In this document: positions 1-12,831 of the stretch, one piece after another
Layout: every line of letters begins with the position of its first letter
Position numbering within the stretch: the first letter of the stretch is position 1
NCBI GenBank assembly: GCA_013400155.1
Contig: VXBM01000238.1
Coordinates: 69,297-133,296 of the forward strand
Origin: Helopsaltes ochotensis
Taxonomy: Eukaryota > Chordata > Aves > Passeriformes > Locustellidae
Length of the DNA stretch: 64,000 nucleotides
Direction of reading: 5' to 3'
Made by a program: the position numbers and the translations under genes
The notes under the pieces: model-generated
Seen by the model: only the letters and a program-made list of their open reading frames with translations
Databases searched by the model: none
What the model was told of the DNA's origin: nothing

Positions 1-974
1 AATGAAATAAGCTTCCTACCCTCAGGTTCTAAAGAAAGTATTCTAAATCAATCTGTCTCTAAACATAATTTAGAAGACTGAAGGAAAGCTGTGTGAGTAC
101 AATGAAATGTTGTTTGTTATAAATTCCCAGCTGGCAGGGGTTCCCATTTCTCTGATTTTTCTAATCCTTTCTGAGTTTGCTCCAGACAGAAATAAAAACA
201 CAATAGAATTTTCATAAACAATATCCAGGTTACCAATTCCAGTTCCAGCTAACCCCCATTTTAAACCTTTAATTTTTGTTGTTGTCAGGGGAGGAGGGGA
301 GGAGAATCTTCTTGTTTGTTTGGGTGTTTTTTTCAAAAAATTAATTTCTAAGTCCCTTTCCTTCTCCCAAATAAAGATTTCCACAATTTCTGTGTGTAGT
401 TAAAAATTTAAAGTATTAAAAAGGGAGTGGGAAACTTAACCATAAAACAACAGCAGTTGCAAGTCCCTGTTATTAAGGAAATAAAAGCAAATGTGTTGAT
501 AGTTCTGAGGCAATTACTCTTTTTCACAAAAATTTTAGTCACTGCTCGTTTTGGAACGATGATGTAGGAATGCTGATGTAGAAACACGTGTAATATATTT
601 TTCACCAGTTTACCTATCTGCTTTCTTTCTTTTCTTACAGACAGGTTTTGGTTAGAAACATGCATCTAGATATCTTTCAGTGAACAGACTGCAGTAGTTC
701 AAAGGCAGACAATATTTTGAAGAGCCGGTATCACAGTGTGCAAGTCACTCCCTCACACTTGATAGAGAGGGAATTGCCAAATTTTATGTACAGACAATTA
801 CACTCAGCTTCATAGGGGGCAAATAGGTCAATTTATCCTGAATGCAAATTGAGAAACCTTATTATACAGGCACCTCTACACTTTTAAAACAAGGACAGTT
901 TTAACAACATAATTCTATTACACAGAAAATTTAGGAGATAATTTCATCTTAGTTACTCCTTTTCCCTCCCTTTC
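1..974. other. Unique AT-rich non-coding sequence, nothing recognised
   Basis: No gene, RNA or repeat is recognisable here. The longest open frame, about 104 codons on the minus strand near 70-384, has low-complexity composition (a run of Pro, Thr and Lys) and matches no family I know. The segment ends where CR1-like sequence begins. Confidence 0.6.
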
Positions 975-1850
975 TTTTACAGAAAAGGACAGCAGAAAGC
1001 TGTGTTGTGTGGTTGATATGCCTGAGGGACAGGATGCCACCCAGAGGGACCTGAACATGCTCCAGTACTGGGTCACAGGAACTTTATGAGATTCAACAAG
1101 ACCAAGTGCAAGATGTTGCACCTGGGTCAGGGCAACTCTTGGTATCTAAAAAGGATGGGGGAAGAACAGGTCAAGATCAGCCCTGCTGAGAAGGACTTGG
1201 AGGTGCTGGTGGATGAGAGACTGGACATGAGCCAGCCATGTGCACTTGCAGCCCAGAAAATCATTCAGATCTTGGGCTGTAGCAAAAGCAGCACGCCCAG
1301 CAGGGCAAGGGAGGTGATCCTGACACTGCTTTTGTGAGACTTCACCTGCAGTGCTGCCTCCAGATATGGGGTCCTCAGCACAGGAAGGAGATTGACCTGT
1401 TTTGAGTGAGTCCAGGGGAGGGTGACAAAGATGATCAGAGGGATGAGCACCTCTGCTATGAAGACAGGATGACAGAGCAGACCAGAGAAGAGAAGGCTCT
1501 AGTGAGACTTTTTCATGGATTTTCAGTAACTGGAGGGAGTTTATACAACAGATGGAGTCAAACATTTTTAGCAGGGCCCATAGTGATAGTACAGGGAGTA
1601 ATGTTTTAAACTAAGAGTAGTTTTAGAATTGATATAGGGAAGTAACCTTTTACAAAGGTAGTGAAATGCTGGCACAGGTTGCCACAGAGGTGGTGGATGC
1701 CCTGTTGCCCTGGAAATATTCAAGTTCAGGTTGGATAGGGTTCTGACCAACAAGTCTGCTTGAAGATGTCCCTGCTCATTGCTGGGAGGCTGGACTAGGT
1801 GACCTCTAAAAGGTCCTTTCTAACCCAAGTTATTCTATTTTGTGATTCTA
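975..1850 (+). mobile_element. 5'-truncated CR1 non-LTR retrotransposon copy
   Basis: This is a dead copy of the avian CR1 LINE, which moves by target-primed reverse transcription. The left part encodes the end of the reverse-transcriptase domain, with DMPEGQDATQRDL at 1015-1053 and HLGQ...AEKDLEVLVDE...MSQPCALAAQK...ILGC...SREV-like text at 1086-1337. The middle (about 1340-1560) aligns by eye with the C-terminal region of CR1 ORF2. The right end has the typical CR1 3' tail: a 'ggctggactaggtgacctc' block, an 'aaggtcc' block, and a final imperfect repeat of the ATTCTATGATTCT type at about 1831-1850. The 5' edge is diffuse; similarity can be traced weakly to about 975. Strong 5' truncation is the norm for CR1. 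Many indels and stops suggest an old insertion. Confidence 0.93.
1015..1337 (+). pseudogene. Decayed C-terminal fragment of CR1 ORF2 reverse transcriptase
   Basis: Two adjacent frames carry one CR1 protein segment. Residues DMPEGQDATQRDLNMLQYW read from 1015. After a net frame shift near 1075-1083 the text continues as MRFNKTKCKMLHLG from 1086 and runs to a stop at 1335-1337. Beyond that stop, DNA similarity to CR1 continues in other frames. The catalytic FADD box, expected just upstream, is not recognisable. The fragment cannot encode an active enzyme. The open frame of about 139 codons on the opposite strand (1146-1565) is a shadow of this element. Confidence 0.88.
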
Positions 1851-4800
1851 AGTTCATCTGTCTACTCTATTAAACGTACTGCTTACAATGTGATGAGTAT
1901 GTTGATATTTCTGCCTGACCCTAAACTAAGCCTCTAGTATTTTGTGTGAAACTTCATAAGGTCTGCCAGTGGATTTAAGGTTTACAAGCTTATGGTAAAT
2001 AAATTGGCTTCCTAATTTTCCTGCAAATCAACAGACAATAGTTGTACCTCTTTGAAATACATCTCAACTGCCTATACACAAAACAGCTAGACCATTTTTT
2101 CCCTCCGCTGGAGTGAAAAAGAAGGTAATAAATGTGTCACACTGCACTTCATCCATCTCTTCACTGCAACAATCAGCTTTTTCAACTCATAGTTTCATTG
2201 TGAAATGTTAGATGCATATGTATGGCTGTCTGCACTATTTATAACCAGACACGCATACATATGTGTATTTGCATGCAGTTCCTAGAACAATGGGTCAGTA
2301 GTCACAGACTACCACCATTTTAATAGTAAGTTGAAGAGACAGAAGAAATTAGGCAAAACCAGAAGAAATTAGGCAAAACCACAGATTCATGAATGGCAGA
2401 ATGCATTATTACTAGTGGTTCTCAGACCAATATCTGAACAATTATGCTGTGATAAGAATGAAATACCAAATGTGCAAAGCCAGAGCTCCATATGATCATA
2501 AAGTGGAAGAAGAAAGAATTGTCAGAGCCCCAGTCTAAGGCCACAGTCTGTTGATTATTGTTCTATTGTGAAAAACAAACAAAAATGTAAGCTTGTACAG
2601 CATAAGAAAACACACATCACATTGCTGGCAGCATTTCAGCTTCCAAATGTAGCAAATGTTGAAACATATTTAAATTTCCTTCTCAGTTTTTAAATCCTGC
2701 TTTATCTTCTGTCACTTGTATGGCAAGGGCTGAAATTTTTGACAGCTGAACTAGGTGCCAGTGCACTACACCCACAGTCTTATCCAACGGCAGCTGAATT
2801 CAAAGAGTGCCTTTTCCCCAACTTCAGTGGGAGCTCATTTGAGCCCAACATCAAATGAAAACCCAATCATTAGGGTACAAATGCATGAATGCATTTACCT
2901 CAGATAATCCTCCAGTTCCCCCAACACTCCCCTTGGTCAGCCGTGAGAAGCAAATCAGAGTCAGGAAGCTCAAATCTCACATCCTCACAGCCCACTCATG
3001 AAAGGAAGCAGACAACACCTTTGTTCAGGCTTCTGTCTGCTGTAATTTATTCCAAACCTTTACGGCATTTGTTTTTGCCTCAGAAAACAGCTGACCTCAG
3101 CTCATAGCAAAACTGCTCTTTAAGGCTAGCAAATGGACTCACCACTGTCCTACTGGCACGGGAGCACCCGAAGAGCAGAGGGCCTGCACATGCATGATTG
3201 TTCATCACATCTCCCTTAGAAACTCTTCCCCACCCCACTAAAACTGCTCAGTCAGAATTTTAGCAGGGTAGGATGGTGGTGAGGTAGAGATTTTGATCAT
3301 TATTTACTACCTGCTTGTTGATATCTTGAGACTATTGTGCCTATATTTGTGAGGTAGAACATGTCATGTTAACAGGGAGGAAAAAAGAGTCTCCACTCTA
3401 TTGGAAAGATTCTGATATTAATAATTTTTGCTGAGAAAATCATTATGAAAAAGGTGAAATAAGCAGTTTTGTGATCTGTGGGCTTCTTTTGTAATACAGC
3501 GGAAAAAATAAGACATTCTTTGATGTAGAAGAATGGTACAGTGTTTGGTTGGATTTCAGTATTGAAACCCTGCTATAGAGCAGCAGTTTCCTCATGTGAC
3601 AGGCTTTCAGAGTCCCTAACACTGCACATTCATGACTCAATGGCAGCTATGTGCAATTTCTCCATTTCAACCCAGTAACTTCTCAAATTCAATCAATATA
3701 GTCTTAACCTGAGAAAAAAAAATTTAAAATAGGCATTCAGAGAGCAAAGTATATAGGAATTGGATACAAAAGAGAAATGTTGTTGCTTCGATTTTTCAGC
3801 CTTCTGATGTTTTCATTTCTGTAATGGAGTTTCTCACACATTTAAATGTACACAATGGTTTGTTTTCATATTTTCAGGGAGGAGGAGAGAGTTTGACTGA
3901 CTAATGGTCTGACCAGTATGTTGGAGAAGTGGCAACTTCACTCTCCAATCCATGGTCACCTTTGAAATTCTATAAAATGTGGAAATCTGTAAATAAAGAT
4001 CTTTCTTTGGGTCTTCAGACGCTTCGGCGTATAAGCGCAGCTCTTTCCTGTCTCTTATCTAAAAAAATGTTAAAAATTAGAGTTTGGGAAAATCCAAAAC
4101 ATGCTTGTGGCTGCCTGGGTGGGCCCTTGGCACTGCAGCTGCTGAGAAGATGGAGATTTTTGGATCACCAGATCCTGGTTTCCAGATACTAACCACTCTC
4201 AGAGATCTGACACAACTGGCACAGTTTACCAAAATTTTTTCCTTCTACAGAGCTAGTGTTGCCCAGAGGAAATATCTTCAGAAATGTTTTGTTCTGTTTT
4301 AGTCACATGTGATGAGGTGCTAGATGGGAAGCAAAAAGTTCTTGCCAGATCTTTGGAGGCATTTGGAGGCAAGAGGTCAGTACATGGCTCCCTGCTCCTT
4401 CCTCAGCACAACCACATGGAGTATAAACAGAGTGATATTCTAAGAGATAATAAATCTCTTAGATAAAGAGATTATATAAAGACAACTACCCTGTCCATGG
4501 TAATTTTAAAAGCCTGGCTATTTTGCCAGTAGGATCTTCATAAGAATGATTAGGTGTGTCTGTACTTCTGTCCTCTACATTGTTTCAGTTATGTCAGTAT
4601 GGACCAGATTATTCAATTCTATTGACACCATAAATTTCCTCACTATTTTTTAAGGTATAAATTCCCATTTTATAGTTTAATAAACTTTAAATCTCTCTAT
4701 TCAATGATCTCTTCTGATAAGAGAAAATAATTCCATACAATCTCAGATGTTCCTTTTTCAGGAGACAGCAGAGATGAAACACTGCAAGGCTTGCCAAAAA

Positions 4801-7800
4801 TTATGCACATTTTTTTAAAAAATTGATAAAGGAGAACCTAGTCAGTAGAAGAGATCCATATTCAATTCACTTATATGTTGTCATGCAGGACCAAACTGAG
4901 AGAAGGGCTCAAAAAAATGGGCTGTGTAGGATGTGGCTTAGAGTATTCTGGGTAGTTACTAGTTCAGGTAAGTAATTACAATGGTGAAAGGACCTAATTA
5001 TTGGCAATATTCTGAAACTGTTTGCTTTTGTGGTTTAAGATGCGACAGTTAGTTTTAACAGAATTCTCAATGAACAGCTCATCACTGGGCTGTATGTCTG
5101 TCTTGTACTGTACAGTGATAAGACATGGGATAAGTTAATTAGCAACTACTGGCATGACCAAATGACATGCATACTCTGCAGTCATCTAATTTCTATCCCT
5201 TCTTTCAGCTTTGATATTCCACTTGTGTATGATAATGACAAAGTTATGAGAATGTTGTGACGGTCTGATTGAGGAGACTGGGACAAGGAGACAGAAAGAT
5301 AGAATACATAAAATAATGAGGCATGTCCCTCATTATCTTAATGAGGGTCTTTTAAAATACTTTTTTCTGAATATTTTCTGGAGGAATATTCTTTTAGCAC
5401 AGGAAACAAAACATGCCATGCAATTCACACCCCAATGTGTCAACCTTTTGTGTTACTCCGCTTGTTGTATCATAACCCCTGTCAATTATCGCGTGTCATC
5501 TTTAGGTGATTTCCATGCTATGATTTAATTAAAAGCACCAGGTCTTGGTCTGCATACTTTGAAGGAAAAAATGTTTATTATTCTGCTGATCATAAACAGT
5601 TATATAGATTATGTTCATTAACAGAAGTAACGATTTTAATTTCAAGTCACCCACTGTGAAATATACAAGTGTGCAGTCATTTCCAAATCAAAATAGACTG
5701 TATTGTGCTTTCTGATATCTGATGAACTGTTCATAGAACAAAACAAAAATTGAGTGAGTCTGCAGTGTTTGTGCTCTTAACACTCTCTCCAAGCTGCACT
5801 TGTTGTCCACTAATGTGCAATACACTGAGTATCTAATAGTGTGGAACTTAATTTCTATCTTAATTTTTACTGCCCATCTCTGTAATGCATTTCCTTCTCA
5901 GACCTTTAGTCACTGTAGCTTTATTTTAAATTGTCAAAGAGAAGCCCCCAAAAACCTTTGTTTTTGTTGTCTCAGATATCTGGTAGAGAAATAAACTGTT
6001 ATATCTCTGCCAAATTTGTTATGTTTCAGACAAAACAATATGACAAAATACTAATATGGAAAAGAAGGCAGAGTAATATGCTTAAGATTTCCTTGGCCTG
6101 GAGCAAACTAATTTATTAAGGAAATTTGTATTTTCTGTGTGATGCAAGTGTGGGTTTTTTCATTTCTTCAATGAGAATTTTTGATCTGAATACCATGTCT
6201 AAAGAATGTCATTACAAATGTGATCCATTGCCAGTGTCACTTTCAACAACTAAATCACTAAGTTGTGGCATTAGTTCTTCCCATTAAAACTGGGCCTTTT
6301 TTCTCCCCAACTAACCACTACTAAGAAAAATTATCTTCAATTCCTTATACTGTAAACAGTACTGATCTGAGGTTTTCAATTTCATGAGTGAGACAGTCAT
6401 TTTAAACTTACCATGCAATTACTTTCTATTTAAAACACATAATTCTCACTTTTCCTTTATTTTCTTCATTTTGCAATATCTTTTTCTAACACACTGAAAT
6501 TGCACATTTTAATTTATGTAATAGTGAAAACCAAGGGGTATTCTAGAACAGCGATGCAGACAGATTCTCAGAGGGTCTTTTTTGCTGCATACACCAGAAT
6601 GCAGAATCTACTTTACAGAAAACGCAATAAAAGTATTTTCACTTAATACCTCTGCATGTATTTTACGTTAAGATCAACGAATATATAAAAACCAAAACAA
6701 GACCTTTTTCTAAGTGCATATATTATGACCACTGAAGAAATATTGAATATTTTCTTGAGACTCTTTTGTAAGTAGTAACTTTGTTTTCACTCAATGGACT
6801 GCTTTTTCATGAACCTGTAATAAAACTGAAACCTGTAACTGCTTTCAGTTATGCCAAACTTGTGTCTATACCACACCACCTGTAATAAACCATCAGCTGG
6901 AGAAGTGATCTTTCTAGTTATGACATAAGGTGTTGGGTTTTTCCCAGTTGACATACACAGAGATAAAATAATCATTCAATGAGTTACATTTTAGCAGTAA
7001 GACGAAAAGTAGTTTTCATGACTGAAAAATTCCAACATTCACATCATAAAACAGTGAGGATTAAGGATGAAAGTCACTTCAGTAAATAACTTAAAATTAG
7101 ACCTTCAGGGTGAGTTCCACCATCTACATATAGTTATTTAGTCCCATTTGAAAGGCCTAGATCTGAGAGATATGACATAGTAGCTATAAAAAAAAACATG
7201 CCTTTCTGGTGTGGTGGCTGGATGGCAACCAGACAAGATACCGTTAGATATCTCAAATGGCACTGAATACTAGTGGATGAGCAACAGAATCAAGGCTTTA
7301 ATTTCAGTGAGTCAGATAGCCCAAAAGAGGGGACAACAGACTGATTGTAATGAAAGAACTCTGCAAGACTGCTCTCTGTTGACAGCAAAGAGAGTTTTGC
7401 TGAAAGCTTAGACTGCATCCGGAATGAGATCCATTCTAGTCAACTGAGATTTAGTCTATACTTTCAGCTTGCTCTAAAACAGGAACTGACAGGTCAGCTG
7501 GTCATCCAATTTGCTCTCAAGTTTCCCTGGATTGTATTGACTGGTTCACTATTACCTCTAATGGAGGCCTTGACATCTCACCCTCAAGGAGACATCTGAA
7601 CATAGATACTTTAAAGGGCAAGCTCAGTGCCATTCTTCACCTTTACAGAGCAAAGCCTATCCAACTGCTGTAACTATTTTTCTACTAGGAAAACTTTCCA
7701 TTATTTCACACTTTGTTTGCCAGACTATTCTACATTATAAACTTCAAAGTACTATTCAGAGACTTAAACTTGTGGTCACCTTCTTAGCCTTCTCCTGACG

Positions 7801-10362
7801 CTGCTCAGTTTTATACCTTTTCATTCCAGCCACTCAGAAATGTCATCATTCATTACCCCCCCACACTGTGCATTCTGCAGCATGTTCCTTCTACCAGCAG
7901 CATTGTGCAGCTCTTCTCCAGCCATGAAGGGGCATATCCTGTGCAGAGGAACTGGAATTGTGCCTCCCTTTCCTTACCCTCCACTACGAGGTAGAGTTCT
8001 GAAAAGCTAGGCAGAGAAAACATTTGCAAAACTCAATGAAGAGAGGAAAAGACAAAAAAAGAATTTTATTAATAGGGCAACTCTGGAAAAATTGTGGACA
8101 GGAAATAGTGACTTCATCATTTAAAGGTGTGAAGAAAAGAACTTATCGAGTGGGAGGAAAATATTTTTCTCTTGATGGTTTTGTTTGTGTCTTCCACATG
8201 TTTAGGATACTGAGTACATAGGTAATGACTATATACACAAAAGAGAAGGATGATTGGCAACACTCTGACTTGGAACTGGCCTAATATTTCAGAAGGGCCA
8301 AAGCTTTTCTACAGAACTCAATTTCTAAGAAAACTTACAGAACTTTACATGTAGTGCCAAGGTGAGTTCAGTTTGAGAATGGCTTAGGCAGTTCAGGTAG
8401 ACACAGTTTCTCCAATCTTACTCTTGGAGCTGATTTGCTCACTATGAGTACTGAGGTTCATTCTTGCATGAAGGGACAACCAAAATTGTTAACAACTCTC
8501 TCTGGGAACTGTAGAACATAACTGAAGAAAGAAATTATGAAGATTCTGAATCATTGATTTTTTTTCTCCCTCAACAGGAAACTAATTGACGTGCTAGTCC
8601 ACGGCATCTGCTGCTATTTGGTAGAGAAGTAACATCATGCTTTTTAATCTTTCTTTTCACTTTCTTCCAGACATTACTGAATGTATGTATACATGTAGGA
8701 TTCCAATAAAGATGTCTTTCTCCTGTAAATCTGACTTTTTCTGGAGTCTTAGGTAAATGTATTCAATCTATACAAATTCACAGGTAGGACAGACAAGATG
8801 TTACCCATTCCTTGACTTTACAAGACAGACTAAATGGCAACAAGTATCTGATTCTACTTAATATCATGCCCAAGAAGAAGTGGAGGAAGGGAGAAAGACA
8901 TAAAAATCCTTGAATAAAGGATTATAGAGACATGAAAGAGAAAAGCTAATTCTTTAGGTACATTTGGTGTATACATAGAGCGTGGTACATTTTACCACTG
9001 AATAGATCTGCTGCATTTTGCATGTTCAGCCACAGTTAAGCAGAACTGAATTTTGTCCCTTTTTGCTGCAGATTTCCCTGCTGGGATAAAAATCAAAGCC
9101 ATACAAGAATGGGGGATGTAAAAACATCACCTTCCTGGAGCTCTGCCTAAGGAACAATGTAGAATGAAACACATTTGCAAAATCATTAGCTCAGAAAACA
9201 AATATATTCTAAACAACAAATCTTTCCTTTCATTAAGAAATGTCACAGAAAAATAAGACATATATGGCCACAGCTAAATTCTGTGTTACTCACATATAGC
9301 TTTCTATATTAAATTCACAGACAAAGGAGGTCCCTTTTCAAATACTCACTGTTCAGCCTGGTTTAATTTCGTCATATCATATGATGTTCTCTTAACTGGA
9401 TTTGTTGTGTAATCATTAGAGTTTACATCTACTGTGTACTTTCTGCTGCCCTACTTTTACTTTATCCTATTTCCTTTCCCCAAATTAATCATATGTGAAT
9501 CATGCACTGCCTCATACAGATAAAGAAAGGAGATGTCCCATTTTTTTACGACAGTCATGCAGCCCAGAGTAGGATTCACAGAGGAAGCCAAGATGCACTA
9601 TTTCCTGTCCTAGTTAGGTGAAGCACACAGCATCTATGCCTAACTCTTGCTGATGTCAGCAATAGGTACAGAGCTGGGGTAGGGTATTTTTCTACAAAAA
9701 ATGAAAAATAAACATGAAGAACTGGATTCAAGGGCCAAAAGATGCAGAAGCCTGGCCTCTCTCTGGAGAACGCACAAGCTCTCCAGATTATCCTGTGGTC
9801 TGTGAATTGTCAGCTTGTGCCAATCAGTCTCCTGTAGGTTTTATATCCTAGACTCCACATAATTCAAATATTAACTGCTTACCAGAAGATAATAAAACTT
9901 GTAGCCTACTCTTCCTTAAGAGGAGAAAATGTAGAAAACTGCAGTTGCAATAACACTCAGCCTGTACCACAATATGTCCTCAACAACAAATTTAGCAGTG
10001 ATCTCACTAAACAAACAGTTGAGCATTTTCTGGAAAGTAACCAAAGGTCTGCTGCAAATGAATCAAATATTTCATCTGCTATTTGGTTGCAAGTGTTGAG
10101 CACATGGTGCTCAAAAGCATTTTTCCTCCACTGGAATGCAATAAAAGCCTCAAACATTTTGATTAAATCATTGATCCAGTCCACTGTCCCATCTTCACAC
10201 GTGACTGCATTGCAATCTGTCTTAGGTCTCTTTCTAAAATTACTGTGCAGCAACAAATGAGAAAGGCTCTTAAAAATTTATATGTATATATATCTTTCTT
10301 GCTGCAGCTACAGTCTCTAAATTCAGACACATGTAAAGGTCAGAAAAATCACTTACTGTATG
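1851..10362. other. Long unique non-coding stretch
   Basis: I see no gene in these 8.5 kb. Open frames are all at most about 100 codons and show no recognisable domain. Small items inside are the 20-bp tandem duplication at 2341-2380, a tiny hairpin with a TTCG loop near 4019-4030, and a minus-strand open frame of about 99 codons at 9957-10256. A possible very old retroelement relic on the minus strand near 7680-7830 is too weak to call. Confidence 0.55.
2341..2380. repeat. Perfect tandem duplication of a 20-bp unit
   Basis: The 20 bases at 2341-2360 (agaagaaattaggcaaaacc) are repeated exactly at 2361-2380. The identity suggests a recent local duplication, most simply by replication slippage. 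No function is implied. Confidence 0.95.
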
Positions 10363-10965
10363 TGTTGGTTTTGTCTGGGATAGATTTTTTTCTTCACAGT
10401 AGCTAACATGGTGCTGTGTTCTGGATTTGTTGAAAACAAGGGTGATAACAAAGGGATGTTTTTGCTACTGCTGAGCAGAGCTTACCCAGCATAAAGTTCT
10501 TTTCTCCTTCTCACCCAGCCCCATCAGCAGGGAGGCTGTGAGTGCTGCACAAGGATTTGGGAGGGGACACAGCTGGGACAGCTGACCCCAAGTGACCCAA
10601 GGGATATTCCTTTCCATATGGTGTCATGCTCAGTACAAAGAGTTGGGGAAAGAAGAAGGAAGGAAGGACATCTAGAGTTATGGTGTTTTGTCTTTCCAAG
10701 TAACTGTCACACATGCTTGCTGCTTTTCTGGGAATGGTTGAATACCTGCCTGCCTATGGGAAGTGGTGAATTAATTCCTTGTTTCACTTTGCTTGTGTTC
10801 AGCTTTTGCTTTACCTTTTAATCTGTCTTAAGCTCAACCCACAGGTGTTCTCACTTTCTGTCTTCTGGTTCTCTCCCCCATCACACCAAGTGATGACAAA
10901 TGGGGACACATAGCAAGCAGCCAGCTGCATAGGGTTTAGCTGCCAGCTGGGGTTAAATCACCATA
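10363..10965 (+). mobile_element. Solo LTR of an avian ERVL-type endogenous retrovirus
   Basis: The block matches by eye an LTR family that is very common in birds. It opens with TGTTGGTTTTGTCTGGGATAG. It has the internal landmarks 'tgctgagcagagcttac', 'gggaggggacacagctggga', 'ccatatggtgtcatgctcag' and 'aacacctgcctgcc'-like text. It closes with 'gccagctggggttaaatca' followed by a decayed CA end. Length is about 600 bp, right for this family. No gag, pol or env remnant lies on either side, so this is probably a solo LTR left by recombination between the two LTRs of a provirus. I could not find a matching 5-bp target duplication, and the TATA-like and polyadenylation motifs are mutated, so it is old. 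The ERVL assignment is from memory of the family. Confidence 0.88.
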
Positions 10966-12673
10966 ATTTACCTGATTCTGCCAGAAGGGAAAGGGTGCTA
11001 GAGGCAATGAGGCACAGCTTGCTCCCACAAGTGTGCCATTTCTCAAACAACTGCATACAAACACTTGTCTAGTTTCATAAATAGAGCTCTGTATTTAGTA
11101 CTGCAGTTCAGAGTCTGTTGCAGAAGTCAAAGACATCTTCTGTGCCTTGGCCCTCGGTGCTGAGGGCACCTTGACTTCATGCCCTGTTCTCTGGAGATGT
11201 AACTCCCATTCTCAAACTCTGGAACAGATTGAGAGTTCACACTGCAAAGTGCACAGCACCATTTCCTAGGTCCCTTCCTCTTGCATGGTTCCAGCTGTAG
11301 CACAAGGTCAATTGAGCCATCAGACTTCATAACCAGGCACACAAGAGGGGTCAATGGCACACTTACTGCTTTCTTGTCTATTTTGTAGACAGTAAGCAGA
11401 GAACAGAGGCAATACATACATGTAAATGCCCAGGTAGTGCAGTTGCAGTTTTGCTTTACACGCAGAAGGCAAGAAAGAGGACAGAGTATCCACAGCCTGT
11501 TTCACCTTATTCTGCAATCCTATGCTTGCTAAGGCGTGGAGAATTGCAAGATTATGCAAGGGTGAAGTTGGTGGCCAAGTTCTTCATTTTCATGCGATTA
11601 GACTGCCTTGAAACAAGTTGTCTGAGCATGCTGAAAATACCCCATAAAAGAAGGGGGTGTATTTATTTAAAGTCATCTATGGTAATATTTGGCACTGAGT
11701 GCAGGGAAGAATGAAGTTTATTTTAGGGTAGTAGCATAGACCATGGGAGGACTTCAGCCTAAAATAATAGACCACAGTAACATACTGCTTCACATTTCAA
11801 AAAGTGTAATGGCTTGAAGGTGACTGAATTGAGCCTTTGACATAATATTCTCTTTGTCCACTTAAATTCATGGGAAGTCTAATAGTTCAATTTTATAGTT
11901 CAGTAGTTTTAAATTAAAAAAATACTTCAGGCTTTTGTTCAATAACATTAACATAAAATTCTGGCAGCACTTCAAAATTAGCATCCACAGTAATTGGCAG
12001 CTCAAACCAACCAGTTAGAATGCCTCTATACAGCATTACAGCTTCCTCCACATAAGATTATATTCTGAAGATTCTCTGTATAAAAAGAAAGGATGGCAGT
12101 GCTTGCTTAGGTAGCAATGTTATTTCAAATACATTGTCAATACTTTCTTTTCAACAGAGAAACTGGAACTATTTGTAGAACTGAACCCAATCATAAATAT
12201 TGAATGACCAAACCTGAAGACATTTCTCTGCATTTTGTAAGTACCTATTCTTGAAACTAAATAAAAACCCCAAGTATTTGTGGTTAAAAGTATCTGATTG
12301 CTATTAAACTGTTGAAACATATTCATATGCAGCTGGTAAGTTCCATAAGAAGTTTTAATTACATTGGGCAACTTAATATTTCTAGTTCATTTTATATGTC
12401 AAACCAGAGAGAATAGGTTTTGCTAATGCTACATGAAAAAGTGCAGAATAAAGACCACTTCCCCATTGTTTTTAATTTTTATATTCGTAAATATTATCTG
12501 TCCAGAAGGGAAGGGAATTGTCACTGGGCTTGGGATTTTTGTCTGTAGCTCTTTTTCCTGAGGGCAATAGATAGGAAGAGATTAACTTCAGTAAGTAATT
12601 ATTGGAGTGCAAGGGATTGTGAGAGCTAAATTTTCATCATCTTATGACAAGGTATAGCCTTCTCTCTCTTTGG

Positions 12674-12715
12674 ATTGGAGATCCAATTCCACAAGGATTG
12701 TGGAATTCATGAATT
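12674..12715. repeat. Three consecutive short palindromes
   Basis: Three inverted repeats sit end to end and overlap. ATTGGA/TCCAAT is at 12674-12687 with a 2-nt loop. A 10-bp perfect stem, AATTCCACAA/TTGTGGAATT, is at 12685-12707 with a 3-nt loop. The perfect palindrome AATTCATGAATT is at 12704-12715. They could form alternative cruciforms or hairpins. No gene context is visible, and chance is possible in AT-rich DNA. Confidence 0.8.
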
Positions 12716-12811
12716 ATCTAAGATTTTTTTAAAAAGCATCAAAGATCCTTGTAAGTTAAATTTCTTTACAATTTTGACAAAAGAGGCTGTGGAAGCACAC
12801 ATGCACACATA

Positions 12812-12831
12812 AAACAAACAAACAAACAAAA
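12812..12831. repeat. (AAAC)n simple repeat
   Basis: About five units of AAAC form a short microsatellite, preceded by a short CA-rich stretch (cacacatgcacacat). Confidence 0.9.

Noticed and set aside
1146..1565. 139-codon open frame on the minus strand
   Set aside because: It is antisense to the CR1 element at 975-1850 and is a by-product of that sequence.
2805..2860. Possible ancient repeat relic ('cttcagtgggagctcatttg')
   Set aside because: The motif is too short to assign and has no palindromic partner.
4012..4036. Small hairpin with a TTCG loop (acgcttcggcgt)
   Set aside because: The stem is only 4 bp and there is no surrounding RNA-gene structure.
7480..7840. Possible very old minus-strand CR1-like LINE relic ('ccttcttagccttctcctgac' recalls CR1 reverse-complement text)
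   Set aside because: The similarity is short and scattered and has no terminal motif. It needs a profile search.
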